NCBI GenBank assembly: GCA_937903005.1
Contig: CALFNR010000068.1
Span: 15,068 to 79,067, forward strand
Direction of reading: 5' to 3'
DNA length: 64,000 nucleotides
Source of the DNA: Clostridium_AI sp002297865
GTDB lineage: Bacteria > Bacillota > Clostridia > Lachnospirales > Lachnospiraceae
Shown in pieces: positions 32,931 through 42,327 of this stretch. The translations under genes were made by a program, and so were the position numbers. The stretch's first letter is position 1. The number at the start of each line of letters is the position of its first letter. The notes under the pieces are model-generated. The model saw nothing but the letters and a program-made list of their open reading frames with translations. It did not search any database and was not told the DNA's origin.

Positions 32931-35375
32931 CTATTCTATATTCAATAGTCTTTTTACTAATTTAACGGCTTCCTGAGCATCTTTCGAATACCCATCCGCA
33001 CCGATTTCATCGGCATAATCCTGGGTTATAACCGCACCGCCAATAATTATTTTTGCAGACAGCTTTTCTGCCCTTGCTTTCTCGATTACCTTTTTCATTT
33101 CTGTCATAGTTGTTGTCATAAGGGCTGATAGACCGATAATATCTGCATTTTTCTCTTTGGCAGTTTCGATAATTAAATCGGTTGGTACATCTTTACCTAA
33201 ATCGATGACCTCGAACCCATAGTTTTTAAGCATAAGCACAACTAGGTTCTTACCAATGTCATGAATATCGCCTTCTACAGTAGCCATAATGACTGTGCCA
33301 AGCTTAGTTTCATTTTCCTTTTTTAGCATTGGCTCTAAATAATCAATGGCAATCTTCATGGTTTCGGCACTGCTTATGAGCTGTGGAAGGAAGTAAATCT
33401 GCTTATCAAAGAGTCTTCCTACTTCGTTGATAGCTGGAATCAGCATGGTTTCAATCATTTCCTGTGGTTCTTTTCCTGCATTTAGGGCAGCTTCTACCAA
33501 ACCGATAACCTGCTTTTTTCTGCCTTTGATAACAGCCTCAGCAATCTGGTCGAAATTTTTGGCCTTATTGTCTCCCTGTGGCTGTGCCTTTGATTCTGTT
33601 ACAAGGGTAGTTGGATTTTGTGTCACCCTTTCTATATAGTTCACATCTGCTTCTTCCTTATTCATTAATAAATCCGTTGCACATGCCACATTCATTAATA
33701 AGCTTTGTGAAGGATTAGCAATTGCCATGGTAAGTCCTTCTCTTATTGCTAATGCCAAAAATGTAGAATTAACAAAAATTCTTTCTGGAAGACCAAATGA
33801 AATATTGGATAATCCACATATAGTAGCAATTCCTAAGTCATTTTTGCAATAGCGAATCGTTTCCAATGTTTCTAATGCCGCTCTTTTGTTGGCACCTACT
33901 GTATTTACAAGACCGTCTACAACGATATCTTTTTCTGTAAAGCCTTGGCTTTTCGCTTCATTTAAAATAATCTGAATGATTTCTTTCTTCTCTTCTATAT
34001 TCTTAGGCAATCCCTCATCAGATAACGGAAGTAAAATAAACATTGCACCGTACTTCTTTGCAATTGGAATTAGCTTTTCAAACTTTTCTGTCTCCAGTGA
34101 GATGGAATTAATTAAAGCTCGTCCTGGATAAATTCGTAATGCAGCTTCTATTACAGGAATATGGCTGGAATCGATACAAAGAGGAAGATCCGATGCAAGT
34201 GTCAGCTCATTTACCACTTTTAGCATCATTTCCTTTTCATCTATTCCGTTCATTCCAACATTAATATCAAGAATATTGGCTCCATTGTCTTTCTGTTCCT
34301 GTGCAAACTGAAGTACCATATCCAGGTTACCTTCTCTTAACTCTGCCTGCAGTGCCTTCTTACCTGTTGGATTAATTCGTTCTCCCACTACCATGAAACG
34401 TCCATCCAGACCAAATTGCAATGTTTTACGTTCCGTTGTAAGAGCACGCACTCTTTCCTGATTCCTTGGAACTGGTTTTCTTACTCCAATTCGGCTAGTC
34501 ATTGCCTTAATATGTTCAGGAGTACTTCCACAACAGCCACCTACGATAGCAGCTCCGGCTTCTACAAGATGCTCCATATGTTCTGCGAAAGCATCTGGCT
34601 GCATATCAAACACTGTTTCTCCATCTTCAAGATGTGGTAATCCTGCATTTGGTTTTGCGATGATTGGTATGGTAGCAACTTTCTTCATTTCCTGAACAAC
34701 TGGAAGCATTTTATCGGGACCAGTGGAACAATTAAGTCCAACGGCACATACCCCTAAATTTTCAAGTACTACTACAGCAGTTGTTGGGTCTGTACCAAAT
34801 AGAGTTTTGCAGTCATCGTTGAAAGTCAAAGTTGCCATAACTGGTAAATCACAAGTTTCTTTCGCTGCAATAACAGCCGCTCTGGTCTCCTGTAAACTCA
34901 TCATCGTTTCTACAACAAATAAATCGACACCTGCTTCTACAAGATAACCAATCTGTTCTTTGTATACATCAATTAATTCTTCAACAGACATTTTACCAAT
35001 TGGATATACCTGCTCACCTGTCATAGTGAGATCTCCTGCTACATAAACTGTTTGCTCTGGATATTGTTCTTTGGCACGTTTTACTGCTTCTTTTGACAGG
35101 CCTACTAATGTTTTGTTAATTCTTTCGATATCTTGTTCTAAACCATATTCTTTTAATTTAATTCGATTTCCTGTAAACGTTGGCGCATAAAGAATATCTG
35201 TTCCTGCCTCAATAAACTCCATCTGCAGTTCTATTAATTTCTCAGGGTTCTCAAGAATCCATTTTTCAGGGCATACCCCTGCTGGCATTCCTTTTCTATA
35301 TAAATTTGAACCAGTTGCACCATCTAAGAAAATGACACGTGATTCTATCAGCTCATTCCATTCTTCTCTATTCAT
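32931..35375 (-). CDS. metH: Cobalamin-dependent methionine synthase lacking the reactivation domain
   Basis: Transfers the methyl group of methyl-tetrahydrofolate to homocysteine via B12. It has 814 residues in three modules. Homocysteine-binding barrel (1-300) has LNCSTGPD and VGGCCGSTPEHI, the zinc cysteines. Pterin-binding barrel (about 320-580) has FMVVGERINPTGKK and ILDINVGMNG. The B12 cap plus cobalamin domain (about 600-814) has VEGDIHDIGKNLV, the DxHxxG motif supplying the lower ligand. The C-terminal AdoMet reactivation domain of E. coli MetH (about 330 residues) is absent; in such Clostridia it is usually a separate protein, not found here. The gene follows the MTHFR fusion after 29 bases. 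Confidence 0.94.
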   Translation of the reverse strand: MNREEWNELIESRVIFLDGATGSNLYRKGMPAGVCPEKWILENPEKLIELQMEFIEAGTDILYAPTFTGNRIKLKEYGLEQDIERINKTLVGLSKEAVKRAKEQYPEQTVYVAGDLTMTGEQVYPIGKMSVEELIDVYKEQIGYLVEAGVDLFVVETMMSLQETRAAVIAAKETCDLPVMATLTFNDDCKTLFGTDPTTAVVVLENLGVCAVGLNCSTGPDKMLPVVQEMKKVATIPIIAKPNAGLPHLEDGETVFDMQPDAFAEHMEHLVEAGAAIVGGCCGSTPEHIKAMTSRIGVRKPVPRNQERVRALTTERKTLQFGLDGRFMVVGERINPTGKKALQAELREGNLDMVLQFAQEQKDNGANILDINVGMNGIDEKEMMLKVVNELTLASDLPLCIDSSHIPVIEAALRIYPGRALINSISLETEKFEKLIPIAKKYGAMFILLPLSDEGLPKNIEEKKEIIQIILNEAKSQGFTEKDIVVDGLVNTVGANKRAALETLETIRYCKNDLGIATICGLSNISFGLPERIFVNSTFLALAIREGLTMAIANPSQSLLMNVACATDLLMNKEEADVNYIERVTQNPTTLVTESKAQPQGDNKAKNFDQIAEAVIKGRKKQVIGLVEAALNAGKEPQEMIETMLIPAINEVGRLFDKQIYFLPQLISSAETMKIAIDYLEPMLKKENETKLGTVIMATVEGDIHDIGKNLVVLMLKNYGFEVIDLGKDVPTDLIIETAKEKNADIIGLSALMTTTMTEMKKVIEKARAEKLSAKIIIGGAVITQDYADEIGADGYSKDAQEAVKLVKRLLNIE

Positions 35376-35404
35376 ATAACGTACCAGTCCTTTCTCAAGT
35401 GCTT

Positions 35405-37207
35405 TTATTTTATTCTTATTTTATCCATAAAACTTACTCTGTTAAACGGCAACATAAAATAATAACCATCTGCAAACGTATGAAGCTTATCTATTATTTC
35501 ACTGGCAATTTCTGCTCCTAGAATTTCAGCCTCTTCTCTTTCCATATCTGGATGATATCGAGCTACAATTTCATCTGGGACTCTGATTCCTGCTAATTCA
35601 TTTTTCACAAAATTAGCATTTCGATAACTTGTAAATGGCATGATACCACATAAAATCTTTGTATCAACTTGTTTTCTGATTTCATGAATTCTCTCGATAT
35701 CTTCTGGTGCATAGATAGGCTGAGTAAGAAAATACTTTGCTCCTGCATCTATTTTTTTCTTCATTCGCTCAACTACCTTATCAATTCGCCCTGCATAATT
35801 AAGAGCACCTCCATAGTAAATTGGTTCTGATGAAAAATGTTCCTGATTCATTTCTTTTGCAAAATTCATTAGCTGTATGGAATTATAATCAAATACACTG
35901 GAGATTGATGCTCTGCTTACACTTGGAACCGGATCTCCTGTTACAATTAAAAGGTTACGAATGTCGTTAATATATGCTCCTAAAATGGTAGACCGCATAG
36001 AAATCATATTACGATCCCTACAGCACAAATGAGGCATAACCGAAACCCCAACATCATTTGCAAGTTTTACGCTCATTAACACAGAATCAACGCGGCTTCT
36101 TCCTCGTGGAGAATCTGCCATTGTGATTATATCTACATTACGATCCTTTAAATACTGGGCATATTCCATAATCGCATCGTATTTTGCATCATATGGTGGG
36201 TCTAGTTCTACTGCAACTACTTTTTTACCCTCCTGCATTTTCTGATAAAATGCGTTTGGCTTCTCTTCTTTCTTAACCTCTTGTTCCTCTTCTGTCCAAA
36301 CTTCCATTGCACTTGCTTTGACCATTGGCTGTAATGAGACTTTGCTAGAAAACTTTTCAATATATTCTGGTGTCGTACCACAACAGCCACCCATGATATT
36401 CACTCCAAGTTCTGCAATCTCGCTCATGTTTTCAACAAAATAATCTGCATTGTCCATAAATACCATTCGATTTTGGAACTGTTCTGGATATCCTGCATTT
36501 GGCATACAGACCGTATACTTATTACTTGGGAAGTGAAACTTCTTAAGCATTTGATACATATGTCCTGAACCGATTCCGCAGTTAAATCCTACAGCATCAA
36601 TTTGTTCTATTTTCTCTACCTGTTCAAGCAAACGGTTTGCTTTGATTCCTAAAGCTGAATAACCGTTTTTATTCACACAAAAATCGGTTATGATAAAGAT
36701 ATCACTTTTTTCTTTCACATACTTGATGACTTCTTCTATCATAGTTAAATCCGCAAAAGTTTCAAAAAGAATTGCTGACATATTTTCTTCTATATAAATG
36801 TCGCACATTCTCTTATATTCCTCTATCACATCTTGTTTGGTATAGTCCGGGCTAAACGGTATGGGTCCAATATCTCCTGCTATAAATACTGGTTCCTTTT
36901 GTGACTTATTGCCTGCGAGTGCATCCCCCGCAGCACATTTCGCAATTTTACACGCTGCATGGATTAGTTTTTCTTGCTCCTCTTTTCCTATTTTTAGCAC
37001 ATTGGTATTGGCTGCAAATGTGTTGGTTCTAAGAAGCCTAGCTCCTGCTTTGATATACTGCTTATGTATGTTCTCAATTAACTCTGGTTCCTCTAAATTG
37101 GCGTATTCCGATACAAGCCTATCATTTCCCTTAAGCTGTGTATAATATGTCCCCATAGCCCCATCCGTAATGATTCTATGTTCTCTTAAATATTCCTGTA
37201 ATTTCAT
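35405..37207 (-). CDS. Bifunctional homocysteine S-methyltransferase / 5,10-methylene-THF reductase
   Basis: It has 600 residues. The N-terminal homocysteine-binding domain (1-290) has IITDGAMGTYYTQLKG, AVGFNCGIGSGHM and IMGGCCGTTPEYI with the three zinc cysteines. The C-terminal MetF domain (about 325-590) has VAVELDPPYDAKYDAIMEY, LLIVTGDPVPS and YFLTQPIYAPEDIERIHEI. This is the YitJ architecture of Bacillus. MTHFR makes the methyl-THF that MetH, the next gene, consumes, so the pair forms a methionine-synthesis operon. TTAAGGAGTGCTTC precedes the ATG. No SAM riboswitch is seen in the 76 bases upstream. Confidence 0.92.
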   Translation of the reverse strand: MKLQEYLREHRIITDGAMGTYYTQLKGNDRLVSEYANLEEPELIENIHKQYIKAGARLLRTNTFAANTNVLKIGKEEQEKLIHAACKIAKCAAGDALAGNKSQKEPVFIAGDIGPIPFSPDYTKQDVIEEYKRMCDIYIEENMSAILFETFADLTMIEEVIKYVKEKSDIFIITDFCVNKNGYSALGIKANRLLEQVEKIEQIDAVGFNCGIGSGHMYQMLKKFHFPSNKYTVCMPNAGYPEQFQNRMVFMDNADYFVENMSEIAELGVNIMGGCCGTTPEYIEKFSSKVSLQPMVKASAMEVWTEEEQEVKKEEKPNAFYQKMQEGKKVVAVELDPPYDAKYDAIMEYAQYLKDRNVDIITMADSPRGRSRVDSVLMSVKLANDVGVSVMPHLCCRDRNMISMRSTILGAYINDIRNLLIVTGDPVPSVSRASISSVFDYNSIQLMNFAKEMNQEHFSSEPIYYGGALNYAGRIDKVVERMKKKIDAGAKYFLTQPIYAPEDIERIHEIRKQVDTKILCGIMPFTSYRNANFVKNELAGIRVPDEIVARYHPDMEREEAEILGAEIASEIIDKLHTFADGYYFMLPFNRVSFMDKIRIK

Positions 37208-37283
37208 GAAGCACTCCTTAACTTATTTTCTTATCTTTCTAGTATACATATATATATGGTTATTTACAATGAAAACTGTTCCC

Positions 37284-37958
37284 TTACTTGCTGTATTCTT
37301 CAATATATGCAAAAACATCATCCTTAAATTGATACCATGCATCTTCATTGTCCACAAAGTACTTTGGACATAACTTGCCTGTCACATCGTAATGTCTTAT
37401 TATATTATCCTGTTTCAAGTTATATTCTCCACAAAGCCAGGCTACAAGTCTTACTAGCGATTGATACGTTTTCTTATTGAATTTCCCGGTTTCATCTGGG
37501 TGGCAGCATTCTATGCTGATTGTGTCTTTATTTCGCTCATTTGAAGCATAAGATATCTCACCTAACGGGATGCACTGAATCACTTCCCCATCCAATCCTA
37601 TTACATAATGACTGCTCGCATAAGTTTCCTTGGTATCTTTCAGTCCTTCAAAATAATTCCGATTATTCTTTGCACTCGATCCTGGGTTGGCTGTGTAATG
37701 CACAACAATCCCTTTTACCCTTCTAAGCCTCTTCCCTGGTCTGGAATATTCATTTTTAGTCAGGTACATCTCTGTCACATCTAATTGACCTACCTTTTTT
37801 GTTGGAAACAATTTTCCAAACATTCCAAGTCCAGTTCCTCTTTTTTCAACTGTGGAATAAAGAAGTCCGTATATGATAAAGACAAATAAAATAATTCCAC
37901 TTATTTTTAAAATACGCTCTAATGCATGTTTGTTCCTTTTTCCTCTTTTTTTACTCAT
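37284..37958 (-). CDS. N-acetylmuramoyl-L-alanine amidase, membrane-anchored
   Basis: Amidase_2 (type 2, T7 lysozyme-like) zinc hydrolase cleaving the peptide from peptidoglycan. It has 224 residues from the ATG at 37958 (MSKKRGKRNKHALE), supported by GGGGGAAGTGCAA; a GTG at 37973 is a weaker alternative. A basic N-terminus and one membrane anchor (ISGIILFVFIIYGLLY, about residues 20-36) precede the catalytic domain, which shows GIVVHYTANPGSS (first zinc His), SSHYVIGLDGEVIQCIPL, ISIECCHPDETGKF and IIRHYDVTGKLCPKYF (last zinc His and catalytic region). It lies downstream of repeat copy 3 and before the MTHFR fusion's opposite end. Confidence 0.88.
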   Translation of the reverse strand: MSKKRGKRNKHALERILKISGIILFVFIIYGLLYSTVEKRGTGLGMFGKLFPTKKVGQLDVTEMYLTKNEYSRPGKRLRRVKGIVVHYTANPGSSAKNNRNYFEGLKDTKETYASSHYVIGLDGEVIQCIPLGEISYASNERNKDTISIECCHPDETGKFNKKTYQSLVRLVAWLCGEYNLKQDNIIRHYDVTGKLCPKYFVDNEDAWYQFKDDVFAYIEEYSK

Positions 37959-38008
37959 TTGCACTTCCCCCACATCTCATCATCTTTGTAAGTTTCTTCC
38001 AATATCGT

Positions 38009-38210
38009 GAACAAAGTTTCTTCGACACTCTCAATTCCCATGCCCCTCAATCGTGAGGGAGAAGACACTTTGCCTCGCCGAGCGGGTGTCGCTATACTTT
38101 AGCAACTATTTTCCTTACCTGCTCGTATGCATCCAGCTCCTGTTTTTTAGGGGCCTTTTTAACTTATAGGGAAGGACTACTCGCAAAGGACTTTCCTATA
38201 AGTTAAAAAA
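38009..38210. repeat. Dispersed intergenic repeat, copy 3 (full length)
   Basis: About 202 bases, co-linear with copy 2 through GAACAAAG, TTCGACACTCTC, GCCCCTCAATC, the CTCG/GCATCC block and the CCTGTTTTTTAGGGGC hairpin. The right-end stem is AACTTATAGGGAAG/CTTTCCTATAAGTT, which differs from copy 2 at several positions yet keeps full pairing. Its right end runs directly into the A6/T6 tract of the pyruvate kinase terminator. It occupies most of the 349-base gap between the amidase and pyk genes. Confidence 0.85.
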
Positions 38211-38246
38211 GCCTGCCGCTAACTTTCGTTAATGCCGACAGGCTTT
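38205..38246 (-). terminator. Terminator after pyk
   Basis: On the minus strand GCCTGTCGGC and GCGGCAGGC enclose TTAACGAAAGTTA, forming a long two-part hairpin followed by T6. Confidence 0.85.
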
Positions 38247-38307
38247 AAAGATAACTTCATTAATATTTAATTATTCCACAAATAGTTATAAAAAACAAGC
38301 GTATTTT

Positions 38308-39729
38308 TTATTCGCTCACTTTCTGAACCTTAATCATGTTTGTAGAACCTTCAACACCTAAAGGAACACCAGCTGTAATAACAGCAATATCACCATCTAT
38401 TAAATGTCCAGCACTCTTAGCTTGTTCAAGTGCATGGTTAAATAACTCAAAAGTATCTTCTTTCTTTTCAATCTTAATCGGAATAACACCCCAAGCTAAG
38501 TTTAACTGACGTAATACTTGTTCGTTTACTGAACAGCCTAAAATTGGGCTAGCTGGGCGGTATTTTGATACACGTCTTGCAGTAGAACCTGACATTGTTA
38601 CAGAAACGATTGCTTCTGCATTTAAGTCATGTGCTGTCATAACTGTTGCATGAGAAATAGCTTCTCTAACTGTTGCGTATTCTTTAGAACCCATAAAGTT
38701 AAAACGTTTTTTATAATCGATGTCCTGTTCTGTTCTAGCAGCAATTTTAGCCATCATAGTAACCGCTTCTACTGGATATTTTCCGGCAGCTGTTTCACCA
38801 GATAACATGATTGCACCAGTACCATCGTAAATAGCGTTTGCAACGTCAGAGATTTCTGCACGAGTTGGTCTAGGATTCTTCATCATAGAATCGAGCATCT
38901 GAGTTGCAGTGATAACCTGTTTTCCAGCTTTGTACATTTTCTTAATAATCATCTTCTGGATAACTGGTACTTCTTCACCTGGGATTTCAACACCCATATC
39001 ACCACGGGCAATCATAATTCCATCAGAAGCTTCGATAATTTCATCAATGTTATCAACGCCTTCTTTATTTTCTATCTTGGAAATAATACGAATTGCATTA
39101 CCATTGTTTTCACTTAAGACTTTTCTAACTTCAAATACATCTGCAGCTGTTCTTACGAAAGACGCTGCTACAAAATCATAACCTTTTTTACAAGCGAAAA
39201 TGATATCTTCTCTATCTTTTTCACTTAAATAAGGCATGCTTAATCTTGTGTCTGGTACGTTAACACCTTTTTTATTTGATACAGGTCCTTCATTTAATAC
39301 CTTACAAACGATGTCTGTTTCTGTTTTTTCTTCTACGATCATTTCAATTAAACCGTCATCGATAAGAATACGTGTTCCAATTGTAACGTCGCTTGGTAAA
39401 CCTTTATAACTGATAGAAACAATGTCCTTTGTTCCTGCTAATTCACGAGTAGTTAATGTAAATGTTTGTCCTTTTTCAAGATACTCTTTCCCATTCGTGA
39501 AATCTCTTAATCTGATTTCTGGTCCTTTTGTATCTAAAAGTGCTGCAATTGGACGTCCAACTTCTTCACGTACTCTGCAAAGTGCATCAAATCTTCCACC
39601 ATGCTCTTCATAACTACCATGTGAAAAATTGAATCGTGCAACATCCATTCCTGCTTCGGCAATTTGCTTTAACACTCCTGGTTGATCTGTAGCTGGTCCT
39701 AGGGTACAAATAATTTTTGTTTTTCTCAT
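38308..39729 (-). CDS. pyk: Pyruvate kinase
   Basis: Final ATP-forming enzyme of glycolysis, converting PEP to pyruvate. It has 473 residues, without the extra C-terminal PEP-utiliser domain of Bacillus-type enzymes. N-terminal MRKTKIICTLGPATDQPG, then MDVARFNFSHGSYEEH, the catalytic IISKIENKEGVDNIDEI with Lys, IMIARGDMGVEIP, and VITATQMLDSMMKNPRPTRAE. The C-terminal allosteric domain has VSVTMSGSTARRVSKYRP. GAAAGGCAGAAGTCA precedes the ATG. A single-gene unit, with about 210 bases of AT-rich DNA upstream holding no gene that I can see. Confidence 0.97.
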   Translation of the reverse strand: MRKTKIICTLGPATDQPGVLKQIAEAGMDVARFNFSHGSYEEHGGRFDALCRVREEVGRPIAALLDTKGPEIRLRDFTNGKEYLEKGQTFTLTTRELAGTKDIVSISYKGLPSDVTIGTRILIDDGLIEMIVEEKTETDIVCKVLNEGPVSNKKGVNVPDTRLSMPYLSEKDREDIIFACKKGYDFVAASFVRTAADVFEVRKVLSENNGNAIRIISKIENKEGVDNIDEIIEASDGIMIARGDMGVEIPGEEVPVIQKMIIKKMYKAGKQVITATQMLDSMMKNPRPTRAEISDVANAIYDGTGAIMLSGETAAGKYPVEAVTMMAKIAARTEQDIDYKKRFNFMGSKEYATVREAISHATVMTAHDLNAEAIVSVTMSGSTARRVSKYRPASPILGCSVNEQVLRQLNLAWGVIPIKIEKKEDTFELFNHALEQAKSAGHLIDGDIAVITAGVPLGVEGSTNMIKVQKVSE

Positions 39730-39941
39730 TGACTTCTGCCTTTCTTTCTAGTATTTAAATATAAATAAACAGCACGTTATAAGATAATTTTGCCCCCATA
39801 TTAAGCTTTTTATTTTCCAAATCCATAATTACAAATTACTTCTAGTGAATACACTCCCTTGTTTTGTGCTTATTTGCTTAATTATATCAGGCGTTATGCG
39901 TTTTTTCAATATGTTTTATCAAAAAATCTTTTACGAAAAGA

Positions 39942-40361
39942 CTACAATTTTCTTTCCGTAACAACAAATTTTATCTTTCCTTCCGTTTCCTTATTAATGC
40001 TCATTTGAATATTAGCATCACCTTCCATATCGCTCTGTAACTTACATGATTCTTCCAGAGGCTTATCATTGCTGACTTCTTTCTCCCACAAATTTTTCTC
40101 CCCTGCATCTTTTACATCCAGCTTGCAAGTTCCTGTGCTTAATGTTACTTCCCAATCAAACTGATAAACGTATCCTTTTTTCATCGCAACCTTTTCTTTA
40201 ATACAGTTATATTTTTCTTCATATTCTTCCTTAAAAAGATTGTACTGAATATTCAATACTTCTTTTTCTTCATTCTTGTTTTGATTTTTAATAAAAACTG
40301 CAACTCCTGTTATAATACCAAGAATAACAATTATGCCAATAAATAAACGTTTTTTATTCAT
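39942..40361 (-). CDS. Small membrane-anchored protein of the second ABC/peptide cluster
   Basis: It has 139 residues. An N-terminal hydrophobic anchor (LFIGIIVILGIITGVAVFI, about residues 6-24) is followed by a hydrophilic extracellular domain of about 110 residues rich in Glu and Lys (NKNEEKEVLNIQYNLFKEEY) with two or three cysteines (YNCIKEK, GTCKLDV, ESCKLQ). I do not recognise a family. There is no lipobox. Its ATG overlaps the ABC ATPase stop by 4 bases, so it is translationally coupled to the transporter and may be an immunity or accessory subunit. That role is a guess from position only. Confidence 0.75.
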   Translation of the reverse strand: MNKKRLFIGIIVILGIITGVAVFIKNQNKNEEKEVLNIQYNLFKEEYEEKYNCIKEKVAMKKGYVYQFDWEVTLSTGTCKLDVKDAGEKNLWEKEVSNDKPLEESCKLQSDMEGDANIQMSINKETEGKIKFVVTERKL

Positions 40362-41032
40362 TTTTTTACATCCTCCACGATCTTTCCATCCGATAAAGTT
40401 ATAATACGCTTTGTTTTACGTGCCACCTTTTCATCATGAGTTACTATAATAATTGTTTTTCCTGCATCGTTTATCTGTTTAAAAATCTCCATTAAGTCAT
40501 CGCCATTTTTTTTATCTAATGCCCCAGTTGGCTCATCTGCTAAAATAATACCGTTACTACTTGCTAATGCTCTTGCCAATGCAACTCTTTGCTGCTGTCC
40601 GCCTGAAATATGAATCGGCAGTTTTTCTTTCAAATCAGATATTCCCAACATTTCCAGTTTTTCCAGTATAATTTTCTTTCGTTCACTGCGTCTCATGTTT
40701 TTCGCTAATAACGGAAGTTCAACATTTTCGTATACAGAACAATGTTTCATTAATGCAAAATGCTGAAAAACAAAACTTATCTTTTCCTTTCTTACGGAAT
40801 GCAATTGTATCATTTTCATATTATGTACTTGAATTTCATCTAAATTATATTCGCCTGATGTAAGAGTATCCATACAACCAATAATATTAAGTAATGTAGA
40901 TTTGCCAGACCCAGAAGCTCCCATTATTGCAACATATTCCCCATCCTCAATTTTTAATGAAACCTGATCCAAAGCCTTTGTTTCACAATTACCACTTTTA
41001 TATATTTTGCATATATTATTTAAACAAATCAT
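40358..41032 (-). CDS. ABC transporter ATP-binding protein (MacB/LolD type)
   Basis: It has 224 residues. Walker A is GASGSGKSTLLNIIG, Q-loop FVFQHFALMKHCSVYENV, signature HISGGQQQRVALARALA, Walker B IILADEPTGALD and switch His VTHDEK. This is the class that drives FtsX-like permeases in antimicrobial peptide export/resistance systems. It overlaps the permease gene by one base and the downstream small anchored protein by four, so the set is tightly coupled. It presumably works with the two permeases encoded at 41.0-43.4 kb. Confidence 0.9.
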   Translation of the reverse strand: MICLNNICKIYKSGNCETKALDQVSLKIEDGEYVAIMGASGSGKSTLLNIIGCMDTLTSGEYNLDEIQVHNMKMIQLHSVRKEKISFVFQHFALMKHCSVYENVELPLLAKNMRRSERKKIILEKLEMLGISDLKEKLPIHISGGQQQRVALARALASSNGIILADEPTGALDKKNGDDLMEIFKQINDAGKTIIIVTHDEKVARKTKRIITLSDGKIVEDVKK

Positions 41033-42318
41033 TACTCATTCCCTCCAATCAATTCAACAGGCTTCATCCGTCTTAATATTAGAATTGGCAATATACTTGC
41101 AATCACAGTTATCATAAATGCAATGAAAACGATAAATGGCAAGGTCAATCTAAAGTGTATGCGTCTTAATAAAATTGAAAAAGCTCCATATCTGCTTTTT
41201 AAAATCAAATATGTTCTTAGTAAATATGCAATGCATACTGATACAAACATCATATAACCGTTCTCAAAAAGCACTTTTAATGATATATCTCTGCCAGACA
41301 AACCCTTTGCATACATAATTCCATACTCTGACTTTTCTAACAAAATAGACACTAATGTTGCTGAAGAAATTGATATTACACTAAACAGAATAAAAATAAC
41401 CGCCATAAAAATTGAGGTATCCAGATTCTTTTCATAGGACTGGGCATACTCATCCAAAACGTCTTTCATAGGTATCGCACTAACTGACACTCCTAGCTCC
41501 TTGGCTTTTTCTGCAATACTGCCCTTTATCAAAGTCTTGTCTGCATCCTTTTCAAGCAAAATATAGGAAGATGATATAGTACATAATGTTGTCATAATAT
41601 CTTTGCTTTGTCGAATCTCATCTTGTGTCCTGCAAACTATCATTTTGTAGTTCAAACAAACTGTATCACTGCCTATAGCATCCACATCTCCATACCATCT
41701 TTCTCCCTTTTTTAAGATTCCAGTAACCTGATACTTTTTGTTTGTCTCTTTGTTTGTCAAAACTGTCCCCACTGGAGCTACTTCTCTATAGCTATATCCC
41801 ACTAAGACTGGAGTAACTCCATTCTTTATTTGATTTTGAAAATCTTTTTTCCCTTTCAGCAGTTCCAAATTGCATAATTGCTCTAAACCTGGTGTCACAT
41901 AAACAGCGTCTGTTACTCCTAGCTTTTCCATTTTGAATGTATTTTTGAACCCAACTCTATTCACATCCATATAGTCCTTATTCTTTTCTAATTCCTGAAA
42001 GTACACACTTGTTTCATCATAACTTCCAGCTGCCCTGACTCCATCTATATGAGTAATAGAATCTACCAATTCATTTATGCTTTTTACATATTGTTCTGTT
42101 TCTTCTGTATAATTAATTCGTAGCATTAATGTTCTTTCCTGTCCGTATTGCAGCATATTCCCTAATTCCATATTATGATAAACATAACGAAACATATTTG
42201 TTGCCATTTGGTCTACCAAGAAAATGGAACACATACAAACTAAACAAACAAGATAAATCTTCCATCTCACTTTACTCATGGAACGAATTGTAATTAAAAT
42301 AACATTTCTTATCTTCAT
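41032..42318 (-). CDS. FtsX-like ABC transporter permease, second subunit
   Basis: It has 428 residues. One N-terminal membrane segment (about 20-40) is followed by a large extracellular region of about 240 residues (MacB-PCD-like) and three C-terminal membrane segments (about 300-420), the MacB/FtsX topology. The motif LLEKSEYGIMYAKGLSGRDI after the second membrane segment is the cytosolic coupling helix region. It ends MKPVELIGGNE, the usual last segment of such permeases. GGAAGGAGTTAAGAG precedes the ATG. It pairs with the upstream permease as a likely heterodimer. Confidence 0.85.
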   Translation of the reverse strand: MKIRNVILITIRSMSKVRWKIYLVCLVCMCSIFLVDQMATNMFRYVYHNMELGNMLQYGQERTLMLRINYTEETEQYVKSINELVDSITHIDGVRAAGSYDETSVYFQELEKNKDYMDVNRVGFKNTFKMEKLGVTDAVYVTPGLEQLCNLELLKGKKDFQNQIKNGVTPVLVGYSYREVAPVGTVLTNKETNKKYQVTGILKKGERWYGDVDAIGSDTVCLNYKMIVCRTQDEIRQSKDIMTTLCTISSSYILLEKDADKTLIKGSIAEKAKELGVSVSAIPMKDVLDEYAQSYEKNLDTSIFMAVIFILFSVISISSATLVSILLEKSEYGIMYAKGLSGRDISLKVLFENGYMMFVSVCIAYLLRTYLILKSRYGAFSILLRRIHFRLTLPFIVFIAFMITVIASILPILILRRMKPVELIGGNE

Positions 42319-42327
42319 ACTCTTCTC

